From: Deltaproteobacteria bacterium
GTDB taxonomy: Bacteria; Lernaellota; Lernaellaia; JACKCT01
NCBI GenBank assembly: GCA_020845895.1
Contig: JADLEX010000045.1
Location: 21,253-85,252, forward strand
Length of the DNA stretch: 64,000 nt
Reading direction: 5' to 3'
The translations under genes and the position numbers were made by a program. The notes beneath the pieces were generated by a model that was given only the letters and a program-made list of their open reading frames with translations, searched no databases and was not told the DNA's origin. Positions 25,960 through 35,270 of the stretch are shown here, piece after piece (position 1 is the first letter of the stretch; the number at the start of each line of letters is the position of its first letter).

Positions 25960-28347
25960 TTAGTCGCGAGCCGACACGACGAACGCGATCGAGGCGTAAC
26001 ACGCGGCCCCCACGATCATCGTCGTGGTGATACCGAACGCGATGGAGATCATCACGGCGGCCGCGCTCGCGACCACGCCCGCCGCCCCGTTGACCGCCCA
26101 CAGCCACGGTGTCGGGTCGTTCGCGGCGTCGAGCCCGCGACGCGCCCAGCGCATTCCCGCCGGAAACGCCTGACCCATCATCAGACCCGCCGGGGCGAGC
26201 ACGGCGACGCACAGCGCGATCCGCCCGGGCAGTTCGAGCGCGCCGAAGTGCGCGGTGAGCCGGGGTAGCGCAAACGCCATCGCGATAAGATACGAAGCGA
26301 TGACAAGCGCGAACGCGCGAATCCGCGCGGGCGTGCCGAGCACGAGCCGTTCGCTCGCGAAACTCCCGAGCCCCGTAAATAGAATGATCGAGAATAGCAC
26401 CACCGCGAGCGAATAGACCGGGTGGCCGAGATAGACGGAGAGCTGCTGCAGGAACGCGATCTCGCTGAGCATGAAGGCGAGGCCGATGAGCGCGAAGTAC
26501 GCGAGCGCCCGCGCGCCGGGCCGCGGCGAATCCGCGGGGGCGAAACGCGCGGGCAGGATGATCGTCGCCGCGGCAAGCGCCGCCGTGACGAAGAGGATGA
26601 CAATGAGCGTGAGCGTGGCAATCAGATTTCCCGCGACCACGCCCGATGGGCGGCCCAAGTACGACACGATTTCCCACGGGCGCGACAAGCGCAGCAGGTT
26701 GAAGAAGAACGGGCGCGCGTCGGTGGGCGGCGTCAGGTCAAGCGGCGTGCCGCGTCCGTACGCCACGAGGTCGTCGTACGTCGGTTTCGACAGGATCGCG
26801 GCGAGCGTTTCGCTCGTCGTCTCCATTCCCGGGGCGAGCACGACCTCGAACCCCATGTCGGCGCAGGCCGCCGTGAAGCGTGCGATGTCGCGCGGCGCGA
26901 AGGGCTCGTTCGCAACCAGAATCGTGGCGACCTGCCCGTGCGCCGCGAGCAGAATGTTTTTTTCGGGATCGGCGACGCCGCGCGAAAGCAACGTCCCCGC
27001 CGCGAGCGACACGAGCCGCGCGGTTTCATCGAGCCGGTCCGGCGCGTACCAGCGCGACACGGTGAAGATGCCGCCGGGCGCGAGACGGTCGAGGAAGACG
27101 CGCCACGCCTCGATCGTGTAGATCGAATTCTCCGACAGGCTGTACGCGCCAGCGCCCGTAGCCGCCCACGTGTCGATCAGGCTCGCCTGAAGCACGTCGT
27201 ATTGGCCGTCGTCGCGGGTGAAAAAGCTGCGCGCTTCGTCGGTCACGAGACGTACACCGGCGTGATCGGCTAGCCCGGCGAACTCGCGATACGGTCCGGT
27301 GAGCGCCTCGGTGAACGCGGGATTGAGTTCGACGCCCAGCACCTCGCGATGCCCGAGCGCCAGCGCCGCCATCACGTCGCGCCCGCCGCCCACGCCGATA
27401 ATCGCGGCGCGCCCCTGCCGGACGTGGTGCGCGAGCGTCGTCACGTCATAGCGCAGGAAATCGACGATTTGCGGATCGCCGGCCATCTTGAAAATCGCCG
27501 TGCCCGCGAGGCCGTCGATGTTCATCATGACGAACTCGACCGGCGTCGTCGGCGTCTTCTCCGACGCCGCCCACATCACCATCTTCGGCGATTCGTTCCA
27601 CGGCTTGTACGCGATGATGCGCGAGAAGCTGTTCCAGCGCTCGTAGGCGACCCAGTGGCGTTTTTCGGCCTGCCCCTTGACCATGATGGGATCGAGGCCG
27701 AACCGTGTCTGCGAGTTCACGACCGCGAGCGCCGTTAGAAAAATCGCGAGAGCCACGGCGCGCCGCCTTTTGCCGACCGCCGCGAAAAGCGCCGAGGACA
27801 CAGCGAAGAGCGCCGCGGCGATAAAGATCGTGCTCGGGCCGTCGAGAATCCCCAGCAGCGGAATCACCGCAACGCACCCCACCGCGGCGCCGGCGAGATC
27901 CGCGCCGTAGGTGCGTCCGATCGGATATGGAGATCGCGTGAGGGCGAGCGTGACGACGATGCCCGAGAAGAAAAATGGAATGGACACGGTGATCGCGAGC
28001 CGCGCGAAGACGACCACCGCACTCGCCGAGAGCACCATTTCGGGTGCGAGACAGAGCTGGTCGAGCCACGCCACGGCGGTGGCGATCGCCGCGAAATACG
28101 CGCTTCGCGACAGATGCTCGTCGAGGCGCTGGGCGTCGAACCTCTCGGGGCGCAAAAAGACGTACAGCGCGCCGAGCGTCATGCCGAACATCGCGAGGCT
28201 GATGACGAAGAACGCAAGGTGGTACCAGGAGACGACGGAGAGCATGCGCGTCTGGACGATCTCCAGCGCGAGCGTCGCCCCGGTGGCGACGGCGAGGGCG
28301 ATGTAAAAACGTCCGGATGATTCGGCGCGGGGCACGACGGCAATCAT
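25960..28347 (-). CDS. Membrane protein with an embedded spermidine-synthase-like domain
   Basis: The 795-residue protein has about six N-terminal TM segments, a cytoplasmic SAM-binding, spermidine-synthase-like domain (about residues 320-560) and about six to eight C-terminal TM segments. The SAM loop is IIGVGGGRDVMAALALGHRE, followed by VLGVELNP and FDVLQASLIDTWAATGAGAY-like segments. Related membrane-fused spermidine-synthase-like proteins are common in bacteria and often not polyamine enzymes. ATG 28347 has AGGGA directly abutting it, so a GTG 12 bases further in (28335) is an alternative start. Function unknown; methyl or aminopropyl transfer is possible. Confidence 0.8.
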   Translation of the reverse strand: MIAVVPRAESSGRFYIALAVATGATLALEIVQTRMLSVVSWYHLAFFVISLAMFGMTLGALYVFLRPERFDAQRLDEHLSRSAYFAAIATAVAWLDQLCLAPEMVLSASAVVVFARLAITVSIPFFFSGIVVTLALTRSPYPIGRTYGADLAGAAVGCVAVIPLLGILDGPSTIFIAAALFAVSSALFAAVGKRRRAVALAIFLTALAVVNSQTRFGLDPIMVKGQAEKRHWVAYERWNSFSRIIAYKPWNESPKMVMWAASEKTPTTPVEFVMMNIDGLAGTAIFKMAGDPQIVDFLRYDVTTLAHHVRQGRAAIIGVGGGRDVMAALALGHREVLGVELNPAFTEALTGPYREFAGLADHAGVRLVTDEARSFFTRDDGQYDVLQASLIDTWAATGAGAYSLSENSIYTIEAWRVFLDRLAPGGIFTVSRWYAPDRLDETARLVSLAAGTLLSRGVADPEKNILLAAHGQVATILVANEPFAPRDIARFTAACADMGFEVVLAPGMETTSETLAAILSKPTYDDLVAYGRGTPLDLTPPTDARPFFFNLLRLSRPWEIVSYLGRPSGVVAGNLIATLTLIVILFVTAALAAATIILPARFAPADSPRPGARALAYFALIGLAFMLSEIAFLQQLSVYLGHPVYSLAVVLFSIILFTGLGSFASERLVLGTPARIRAFALVIASYLIAMAFALPRLTAHFGALELPGRIALCVAVLAPAGLMMGQAFPAGMRWARRGLDAANDPTPWLWAVNGAAGVVASAAAVMISIAFGITTTMIVGAACYASIAFVVSARD

Positions 28348-28420
28348 TCCCTGAAAAAGTCGCGGTATGATCGCCGCGCGCGCGCCCAAGTCAAGCCGCG
28401 TCGAGTCGATTCGGGCGCGA

Positions 28421-29065
28421 TCACGATGCGGACGCGATCCGGACCACAACGCGTTCCAACCGATCGCCGGGCAGGCGATACACGATGCGGCGCTCTTCGT
28501 CGATCGCGTGCACGTCGGGGCGCGTCCAGATGGCGATCGGTGCGGTCGCTCGCGCGCGGACGAGGCGAACGAGCGCCGATGGATCGGTGACCGCGCGGGC
28601 CGTGAAAAGGGAAACCTCGGTCAGATCCGCGTCCTCAAAGCGATCGGCAAAGACGGTGACGTTGCCGAGTTCAAGCGCGCGGCGCGCCTGGGAGAGAAAT
28701 GCCGCTTTTTTCCCGATCGATTCAACAAGTGTGAAGGCGAGGTCGGGCCGCGCGACGGCGAGGACGAGCCCAGGGATTCCCGCGCCCGATCCGATGTCCA
28801 TCACGTGTCCACGGGCGGGCAGCAGCGACAAGCCCGCAAGGGCATCGAGCAGGTGGCGCGCCGCAAATTCGTGATCCGACTTCACACGAATCAGATTGAT
28901 GCGTTCGTTGAATCGGCGCAGCTCGTCGCGATAGCGCGCAAATCTTTCGCCGAGGTCGTCCGGAACGTCGAACGGCGCGGCGCGCGCGACCTCGTCCCAC
29001 AGCCCCGCGAAATTCGCCTCTGTCGACCAGGGGGGCTTGCCGGGCGCGCTTCGATGGAGCTTCAT
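28421..29065 (-). CDS. rsmG: 16S rRNA (guanine527-N7)-methyltransferase
   Basis: The 214-residue SAM-dependent methyltransferase modifies G527 of 16S rRNA. The RsmG signature is clear: RFNERINLIRVKSDHEFAAR near residue 55, HLLDALAGL, SAM-binding VMDIGSGAGIPGLVLA near residue 90, FTLVESIGKKAAFLSQ and FTARAV. ATG 29065 overlaps the stop of the upstream zinc-ribbon gene (ATGA), so the two are coupled. This copy is not beside gidA or parAB. Confidence 0.93.
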   Translation of the reverse strand: MKLHRSAPGKPPWSTEANFAGLWDEVARAAPFDVPDDLGERFARYRDELRRFNERINLIRVKSDHEFAARHLLDALAGLSLLPARGHVMDIGSGAGIPGLVLAVARPDLAFTLVESIGKKAAFLSQARRALELGNVTVFADRFEDADLTEVSLFTARAVTDPSALVRLVRARATAPIAIWTRPDVHAIDEERRIVYRLPGDRLERVVVRIASAS

Positions 29066-29211
29066 CGTTCGTCTGGCGCGGGTTTCTTTCGGTCGGGTTT
29101 TTCCACCATCTGCATGCGCGCGCGACCGCACGCCGGGCAGATCCACTTGCGTTTCCCGTGAAACACCCGGCGCTCTTCCTTCATCTTGATGCGGCATTTG
29201 CGGCAGTGCAC
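29062..29211 (-). CDS. Tiny zinc-ribbon protein coupled to rsmG
   Basis: This 49-residue frame, too short for routine ORF calling, begins GTG CAC TGC. It encodes VHCRKCRIKMKEERRVFHGK followed by RKWICPACGRARMQMV and a basic tail, giving two CxxC pairs (Cys3/Cys6 and Cys25/Cys28). The four cysteines at zinc-ribbon spacing and the ATGA overlap with rsmG support a real gene. The start must be the GTG, because the internal ATG would remove the first CxxC. A DNA- or RNA-binding role is possible. Confidence 0.6.
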   Translation of the reverse strand: MHCRKCRIKMKEERRVFHGKRKWICPACGRARMQMVEKPDRKKPAPDER

Positions 29212-29262
29212 GGCCGAAATCTACACCAGCGCCGACCTTCGCGCACCGGTTCGCCGCGCCCC

Positions 29263-29297
29263 AAAAAAGACACCGGCGAACCCGAAGGCTCGCCGAT
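29263..29297 (-). terminator. Intrinsic terminator of the CCR gene
   Basis: On the minus strand an 11-base-pair GC-rich stem (29297-29272) closed by a TTCG tetraloop is followed directly by a T-rich tract (TCTTTTTTG). It lies 24 bases after the crotonyl-CoA carboxylase/reductase stop. Confidence 0.8.
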
Positions 29298-29320
29298 GCA
29301 TGTTCGGTGTCGAAATTCGA

Positions 29321-31078
29321 TCAGAGCGGGCGTTTTCCGAGCTTGAACATGTGGCGGATGATGTCGGTCATCGCGCACACGCCGACGGGAATCGCCTTGC
29401 CGTCTTTTTCCTCGACGACAATCAGGCGGTGGATGCGCCGCGTGGTCATCATCGTGATCGCGTGCTGCACCGTGTCGGTCTTCGTGATCGTCAGGGGATT
29501 CGGCGTCATGAAATCGCGCACGCCGAGCAGCGCGACCTCCTCGGGCTTGCCCTGCTGGCGCGCAAGCACGAGGTCGGTCTGGCTGACGACACCGGCGATG
29601 GTGCCGTCGTCCTCGGTGATGACGACCGCGTGAACCGTCTCGTCCACCATCTTGTGCGCCACGTCGGCGAGGGTGCCGTCGACGGGCACGGTCGGCAGGG
29701 ACGGATGAAAGACCTCGGCGACGGGCGTCGGGTCTTCGGGAATCGCGAAACCGGCCAGATCGTCGACGTTGTAGAGGTCGATGACCGGCGCCGGGGCCTT
29801 GCGCGTGGTGCGGTGATGGTCGCCCAGGGGAACCTCCGACGTGGCGCCCTTGCCCAGTTCGCTTGCCCCCACGAGAATCGCCATGTTCCCGTGCGGATGC
29901 TTGTTTTCATACATCAACTGATGGCACTCGGCGAGCTGATCCCAGGTGAACGTGCGCGACAGGCAGGGATCGACCTTGCCCTGGATCACGAGATCGTTGA
30001 CGGAGTACGCCTGGTCGTCGTTGGCGAAGTGGCTGCCCTGCAGGCGCTTCTGACGCATCCACAGGTAACGCAGATCGACCGTGGCGTTGTAGCCCGTGGT
30101 GCCCGCGCAGATGACGACCATGCCGCCGGTTTCGGCGACGAAGATCGAGGTCGGCACGGTGGTTTCGCCGGGGTGTTCGAAGACGATGTTCACGCCGCGT
30201 TTGTCGCCCAGGATGTCCCAGATCGCCTTGCCGAATTTGCGCACGCCCGAGAGCCAGGTTGCGTAGCCCGCGTTGTCCTTCCAGTGCGGCAGCATGCCCC
30301 AGTGGTCGAAGTCGTTGCGGTTGATGACGCCCTTCGCGCCGAGACTCTTGCAGAACTCAACCTTGTCCGCGGCGGAAACGACCGCGATGGGGATCGCGCC
30401 CGCGGCCCGGGCGATCTGGATCGCCATGGAGCCGAGACCGCCCGCACCGCCCCAGATGAGAGCCACGTCGTCTTTTTTCACCGCGTTGTCGCCCCAGTTG
30501 TGGAGCATGCGGTATGCGGTCGCGGCGACGAGCATGTACGCGCCGGCCTGCTCCCACGAAAGATGACGGGGCTTGGGCGCGCATTGGTGCGCCTGCACCT
30601 TGGTGAACTGAGCGAACGAACCCCAGTTCGTCTCGTAGCCCCAGATCTTGAACGTCGGACTGTACATCGGGTCGTTGCCGGCCTTGACCCACGGGCAGTT
30701 GCGATCCCACGTGCCGCAGTGGATGACGACCTCGTCGCCCACTTTGACGTTTTTCACGTCCTTGCCGATCTTGTAGACGACACCCGACGCGTCGGAGCCG
30801 CCGATGTGGAACGGCTCCGGCTCGCCCGCCTTGTTGCGCGCACCGATGACGTTGACGGGAATTCCCAGCGCCGCCCACACGTTGTTGTAGTTGACGCCCG
30901 CGGCCATGACGTAAACGAGCACTTCGTCGTCGGCGATGGACGGCACATCCACCACTTCTTTCGCGAAGCCTTTCAGCGGTTCGCCAAAACGCTCGGGCCG
31001 GATCAGCCACGCGTTCATCTTGGCGGGCACGGTGCCGATCGGCGGCGCTTCCCCGACCTCGTACAATTCCTTGGACAT
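29321..31078 (-). CDS. ccrA: Crotonyl-CoA carboxylase/reductase fused to a CBS-domain pair
   Basis: The 585-residue protein has two parts. Residues 1-440 are a crotonyl-CoA carboxylase/reductase, an NADPH-dependent enzyme of the ethylmalonyl-CoA pathway and of extender-unit supply. Supporting motifs are [47 protein letters not shown] (NADPH site), FEHPGE and [12 protein letters not shown] with the conserved active-site His. Residues about 457-585 are two CBS motifs ([18 protein letters not shown], and [14 protein letters not shown] to the end), which usually bind adenine nucleotides or SAM. CCR enzymes normally end near residue 430-450, so the tail suggests allosteric control. A strong AAAGGGGGGAG site precedes ATG 31078. 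No other ethylmalonyl-CoA gene lies nearby. Confidence 0.9.
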   Translation of the reverse strand: MSKELYEVGEAPPIGTVPAKMNAWLIRPERFGEPLKGFAKEVVDVPSIADDEVLVYVMAAGVNYNNVWAALGIPVNVIGARNKAGEPEPFHIGGSDASGVVYKIGKDVKNVKVGDEVVIHCGTWDRNCPWVKAGNDPMYSPTFKIWGYETNWGSFAQFTKVQAHQCAPKPRHLSWEQAGAYMLVAATAYRMLHNWGDNAVKKDDVALIWGGAGGLGSMAIQIARAAGAIPIAVVSAADKVEFCKSLGAKGVINRNDFDHWGMLPHWKDNAGYATWLSGVRKFGKAIWDILGDKRGVNIVFEHPGETTVPTSIFVAETGGMVVICAGTTGYNATVDLRYLWMRQKRLQGSHFANDDQAYSVNDLVIQGKVDPCLSRTFTWDQLAECHQLMYENKHPHGNMAILVGASELGKGATSEVPLGDHHRTTRKAPAPVIDLYNVDDLAGFAIPEDPTPVAEVFHPSLPTVPVDGTLADVAHKMVDETVHAVVITEDDGTIAGVVSQTDLVLARQQGKPEEVALLGVRDFMTPNPLTITKTDTVQHAITMMTTRRIHRLIVVEEKDGKAIPVGVCAMTDIIRHMFKLGKRPL

Positions 31079-31471
31079 GCGTCTCCCCCCTTTGGCGACA
31101 AGCCCGATTGTGTCGCTCGATCCGATCATCCGGCTCCCGACACGCGCGCGCTACCGCAACGCGAATGGCGCCCGATCCACGGATTCACGTGAAATAACGG
31201 TTAAATCCCCAGCGCGACCGATGGAAGATTCTTAGCGGCCCACCGGCCAAAATGCAACGGGGATAACGCTGACGGCGATCAGGTTCGCGTCGCCGGTACG
31301 GCGTCGACCGGCGAGCCTCAGATCTCCCGTTTCAAACCGAATCCGGGCTCCCGGAAAAGCGATCATGCCTTCATAAAGCATTCCATGATTATTTGCATTG
31401 ACAATCATTCTGTATTACGGAAAGATTTGTCATATCGTCGAATTTCTAAAGACGAACGAGAGGAGCGCAAC
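31079..31471. other. Divergent intergenic region CCR / subtilase
   Basis: A 393-base spacer, GC-rich near ccrA and AT-rich from about 31370 onward. It holds a 10-base palindrome TTCACGTGAA (31182-31191) about 105 bases upstream of ccrA, and a promoter-like element toward the protease. No gene with a ribosome site was recognised. Confidence 0.45.
31398..31426 (+). promoter_or_regulatory. Candidate promoter of the subtilase gene
   Basis: A perfect TTGACA (31398-31403) lies in AT-rich DNA, with a weak -10 (AAAGAT, 31421-31426) after 17 bases. It is 45 bases before the protease start. Confidence 0.35.
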
Positions 31472-32836
31472 ATGGGGAATTCATACGGCGATCTTCCGGA
31501 AAGCGAAACGTTTCATGACCGAAAAGGAAGGCGTCGCCCCGCCTTCATCATTGTGTTCCGCAAGCCTTCGGAGCAGAACACCGCTCTGATGCAGAAGATC
31601 TTTTCGAAGAACACCACCGAGACGCCGCCGGTGAAAGCGGGAGTCTTGCAGTTTCGCAGTCGAGCGTCGGGAGTTCCCGCCGCTCGGATGTATGAACGGC
31701 TCGCCGTCGCCGCGGCAGACCTGAACGAGGACGATCGTCGGCGCGTACTCGAATCCGATGTCGTTGAGAAAATCTTTCGCAATGAAATCCGACGCTTCCC
31801 TCCATGCCCGATTTCGACCGCGGAACCGCAAATCACGTCCATCGAAGAGGCGGCCGGCGATCCCCATGCCGCTTACCTGCTGGGGATGCGCGACGCCACG
31901 CAGGCGGCTCTTCGTCATTATAAATCGCGTACGGTAGAGTTGCCCCCGAATCGGCGCGCTCCGCGCGCGGGAACCTCGATCAACTGGAATATCTCCATGA
32001 TCGGTGTTTCCGGTCCCCGCTACGGCTTCACCGGCAAAGGCGTCAAAGTCGCCGTGCTCGATACGGGGATCGACATGCGTCACCCGGACTTCCAGGATCG
32101 CTTTGTCGAGGGAGTCAACGCCGTCAGTTTCGTGCCGGGCGAAGGACCGCAAGATGCAAATGGACACGGAACGCATTGTTGCGGCATCGTCGCCGGGCCG
32201 GCGCAAAATCGCCTGGGGCGACGATATTCCGTCGCGCCGCGGGCCGATTTGCTGGTCGGAAAGGTTCTCGGCGACGACGGATACGGAACCGACGACGGGA
32301 TTCTCGATGGAATCGCCTGGGCCGAGGAACAGGGGGCGAGAATCATCTCCATGAGCCTGGGCTCGGAGCGCTCCGCGGGCGGTGCGTATTCCACTCCCTA
32401 CGAACGTATCGCCGGCAACCTTCTGTTGGGAGATCCAGGCGTCCTGCTCGTGGCGGCGGCCGGCAACGGCAGCAACCGTCCCCATTGGACAAAGGCGGTG
32501 GAAAACCCGGCCGCTTGTCCGTCGATCATGGCGGTGGCCGCCATCGACGACCGAAAAAACGTAGCCTTTTTCAGTAGCCGAAAAAAGGACCCGATCGGAC
32601 TCGTCGACCTGTCCGCGCCGGGAGTCGCGATTGTGTCGGCGACGACGGGAGGAGGTTACGAGTCGCTGTCGGGGACGAGCATGGCCACACCGCACGTCGC
32701 GGGAGTCGCCGCATTGAACGTCGAGAAGAAACCCGAGATCGCCGCGCGCGATTTGTGGGCAAGACTGCTCCGGTCGGCCGCGTCGCTGGGCGATTCCTCG
32801 GATTACGGGGCCGGGTTGGCGGTGGCGCCCCGATGA
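31472..32836 (+). CDS. Subtilisin-like serine protease (S8) without signal peptide
   Basis: The 454-residue protein has a complete S8 catalytic triad: D197 in VAVLDTGIDMRHPDF, H232 in NGHGTHCCGIVAG and S403 in SGTSMATPHVAG, with the oxyanion Asn in AAAGNG. Residues 1-160 hold no signal peptide. They form an unusual N-terminal region starting RRRPAFIIVFRKPSEQNTA, which may act as a pro-domain. The protein therefore looks cytoplasmic, or exported by a non-Sec route. ATG 31472 follows GAGAGGAG. A small I9-like gene lies 90 bases downstream, and the two may form an enzyme-inhibitor pair. Confidence 0.9.
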   Translation: MGNSYGDLPESETFHDRKGRRRPAFIIVFRKPSEQNTALMQKIFSKNTTETPPVKAGVLQFRSRASGVPAARMYERLAVAAADLNEDDRRRVLESDVVEKIFRNEIRRFPPCPISTAEPQITSIEEAAGDPHAAYLLGMRDATQAALRHYKSRTVELPPNRRAPRAGTSINWNISMIGVSGPRYGFTGKGVKVAVLDTGIDMRHPDFQDRFVEGVNAVSFVPGEGPQDANGHGTHCCGIVAGPAQNRLGRRYSVAPRADLLVGKVLGDDGYGTDDGILDGIAWAEEQGARIISMSLGSERSAGGAYSTPYERIAGNLLLGDPGVLLVAAAGNGSNRPHWTKAVENPAACPSIMAVAAIDDRKNVAFFSSRKKDPIGLVDLSAPGVAIVSATTGGGYESLSGTSMATPHVAGVAALNVEKKPEIAARDLWARLLRSAASLGDSSDYGAGLAVAPR

Positions 32837-32926
32837 GCATCGAATCGATGTCTCCTTGACGCCCTCGTCGCGCGGGATCACTATTCCCCGCAGGAACGCA
32901 TTCCGGGTGCGGAAAGGCGGACAGAG

Positions 32927-33154
32927 ATGAAGGTGCACGTCGTCTTCAAGGAATCGGCAATCCGAAGCGCCGAGACTCGCGACGCCGCACTGCGAAAAGT
33001 GCGGAACCGGTTCGAGTTGCGGGAAGTCAACGAGAAACGATTCGCCCGCTTCGGAATTCTGACCGCCGACGTCGATCCCGACGCGCTCCCGTCCCTGCGC
33101 GGTCTCGCCGAGGTGGACTCGGTCGAAGTGGACGGTCGAAAGCGGGCAGTCTGA
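32927..33154 (+). CDS. Small protein resembling a subtilase pro-domain/I9 inhibitor
   Basis: The 75-residue protein MKVHVVFKESAIRSAE to the C-terminal VDSVEVDGRKRAV has the beta-alpha-beta pattern of peptidase inhibitor I9 and subtilisin pro-domains. An N-terminal strand is followed by helix RDAALRKVRNRF, strand FARFGILTADVD, helix LPSLRGLAEV and a final strand. Pro-domains end with a strand that enters the protease active site. Being encoded separately, just downstream of an S8 protease, it may act in trans as inhibitor or folding chaperone. The assignment is by pattern only. Confidence 0.6.
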   Translation: MKVHVVFKESAIRSAETRDAALRKVRNRFELREVNEKRFARFGILTADVDPDALPSLRGLAEVDSVEVDGRKRAV

Positions 33155-33220
33155 CGGTTCGTTCGTTCGTTCGATCTCGTCGAAGCGACGCCGCCACGCC
33201 GCCGCTTCCTTCGCGGTGCC

Positions 33221-35122
33221 TCACCGATCGGGCTTGAGAATCAGCGTCGAGAGCGGCGGCAGCACCATTTCCGCGCAGTGGGGAAGCCCGTGGCATTCCT
33301 CTTGGCGCGACTCGATACGACCCGCGTTGCCGAGATTCGATCCGCCGTAGGCATGCGCATCGCTGTTGAGGACCTCGCGCCACGAACCGCCGACCGGCAG
33401 GCCGACGCGGTAGTTCATGCGCGGCACGGGCGTGAAATTGCACACGCACACCATGACGTCTTCGGGATTCTTCGCTTTTCGATAGAAGCTGATGACGCTG
33501 TGCAGGTGATCGGTGCAGTCGATCCACTGGAAACCCGTCCAGTCGTAATCGACCTCGTGCAGGGACGCATTCGTTTTCAAAAGCGCGTTCAGATCGCGAA
33601 GCCAGCGGTGCAGGCCGCGCTGAAATTCGAACTGCATCAGATGCCAGTCGAGTTGCCACGCGTCGTTCCATTCGCTGCCCTGGCCGAACTCGCAGCCCAT
33701 GAAGAGCAACTTCTTGCCCGGATAGCACCACATGTATCCGTAGAGCGCGCGCAGGTTCGCGAATTTCCTCCAGCCGTCGCCGGGCATCTTGCCCAGCATC
33801 GAGCCTTTTCCGTGCACGACTTCGTCGTGGGAAAACGGCAGAACGAAGTTTTCGTGCGAGGCGTAAAGCATGCCGAAGGTCAGGTCGTTGTGGTGGTATT
33901 GTCGATACACGGGCTCCTTCGACATGTAGCGCAGCATGTCGTGCATCCAGCCCATGTTCCACTTGAAGCCGAATCCGAGTCCGCCCAGGTACGTCGGTCG
34001 CGACACGCCGGGCCACGCGGTCGATTCCTCCGCGCAGGTGAAGCAGTCGGGGAATTTTTCATAGATCATCTGATTCGCGCGACGCAGGAACTCGATCGCC
34101 TCGAGGTTCTCGCGCCCGCCGTGCGCGTTGGGCACCCACTCACCGGCTTTGCGGGAGTAGTCGAGATAGAGCATCGAGGCCACGGCGTCCACGCGCAGGC
34201 CATCGATGTGATACTTGTCGAGCCAGAACAGCGCCGACGCGAGCAGGAAGCTGCGCACCTCGTGACGACCGTAGTTGAAAATCAGCGTTCCCCAATCCTG
34301 ATGCTCTCCCTTTCGCGGGTCCGCGTGTTCGTACAGGTGCGTGCCGTCGAAGTACGACAGCCCGTGGCCGTCCTTGGGGAAATGCGCGGGCACCCAATCG
34401 AGAAGAACGCCGACACCGGCCTGATGGAACCGGTCCACGCGGTACATGAAATCCTGCGGCGTCCCGAAACGACTCGTCGGCGCGAAGTAGCCGATCGTCT
34501 GATAGCCCCACGACGCATCGAAGGGGTGCTCGGTAACCGGCAGAAACTCGACGTGCGTGAATCCGAGATCGCGCACGTAATCGACGAGCTGGTCGGCGAG
34601 TTCGCGGTAGGTCAGCCAGCGGCCGTCCTCGGTACGTCGCCACGAACCCAGATGCACTTCGTAGATCGACATCGCCGCGTCGAGACGGTTGCGCGGCGCG
34701 CGCGACGCCATCCACTCGCCGTCGTCCCACGCGTAGTCCTCGATGTCCCAGACCACGGATGCGGTCTTGGGCCGAAGCTCGGCCGAGAAGCCGAAAGGAT
34801 CGGACTTCTCGACCTCGTAACCATTCACGTTGGAGCGGATAAAAAACTTGTAGCAGTCGCCCTGCTTCACGCCCGGAACGAATCCCTGCCACACGCCGGA
34901 AGAGCCGACGCTTTCGAGCCGGTGCGTTTCGCGGTTCCAGCCGTTGAAGTCGCCGACGACGCTGACCTCGCGCGCGTTCGGCGCCCAGACGGCGAAGCGG
35001 GTTCCGGCCACGCCCTTTCGTATTTCGAGATGCGCCCCGAACTTGTCATACGCGAAGCCGTGGTTGCCCTCGCAGAACAGATGCAGATCGTAGTCCGTCA
35101 GCGGTCCCTCACGGTCCGACAT
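33221..35122 (-). CDS. glgB: 1,4-alpha-glucan branching enzyme
   Basis: The 633-residue GH13 enzyme introduces alpha-1,6 branches into glycogen. An N-terminal CBM48 domain (about 30-120, [20 protein letters not shown]) precedes the TIM barrel. Catalytic features are the nucleophile Asp in [12 protein letters not shown], the acid Glu in [10 protein letters not shown] and the stabilising [13 protein letters not shown]. The C-terminal beta domain ends [12 protein letters not shown]. The start is ATG 35122; longer upstream frames are rejected. No other glycogen gene lies beside it; its upstream neighbour is an Asp-rich lipoprotein. Confidence 0.95.
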   Translation of the reverse strand: MSDREGPLTDYDLHLFCEGNHGFAYDKFGAHLEIRKGVAGTRFAVWAPNAREVSVVGDFNGWNRETHRLESVGSSGVWQGFVPGVKQGDCYKFFIRSNVNGYEVEKSDPFGFSAELRPKTASVVWDIEDYAWDDGEWMASRAPRNRLDAAMSIYEVHLGSWRRTEDGRWLTYRELADQLVDYVRDLGFTHVEFLPVTEHPFDASWGYQTIGYFAPTSRFGTPQDFMYRVDRFHQAGVGVLLDWVPAHFPKDGHGLSYFDGTHLYEHADPRKGEHQDWGTLIFNYGRHEVRSFLLASALFWLDKYHIDGLRVDAVASMLYLDYSRKAGEWVPNAHGGRENLEAIEFLRRANQMIYEKFPDCFTCAEESTAWPGVSRPTYLGGLGFGFKWNMGWMHDMLRYMSKEPVYRQYHHNDLTFGMLYASHENFVLPFSHDEVVHGKGSMLGKMPGDGWRKFANLRALYGYMWCYPGKKLLFMGCEFGQGSEWNDAWQLDWHLMQFEFQRGLHRWLRDLNALLKTNASLHEVDYDWTGFQWIDCTDHLHSVISFYRKAKNPEDVMVCVCNFTPVPRMNYRVGLPVGGSWREVLNSDAHAYGGSNLGNAGRIESRQEECHGLPHCAEMVLPPLSTLILKPDR

Positions 35123-35270
35123 GGCATGGTCCCTGGGATGAAAAGGCCGTCGGCCGCGACCCCGGTCGGCACGACGCGCCCCAAAAACAGGGGCGATTTC
35201 GCGGCGATGCTTAACAGATCCACACCCGATTGGAAAGACGCGGCGCGCGCCGTGCACGCCGCGCTCCGTG

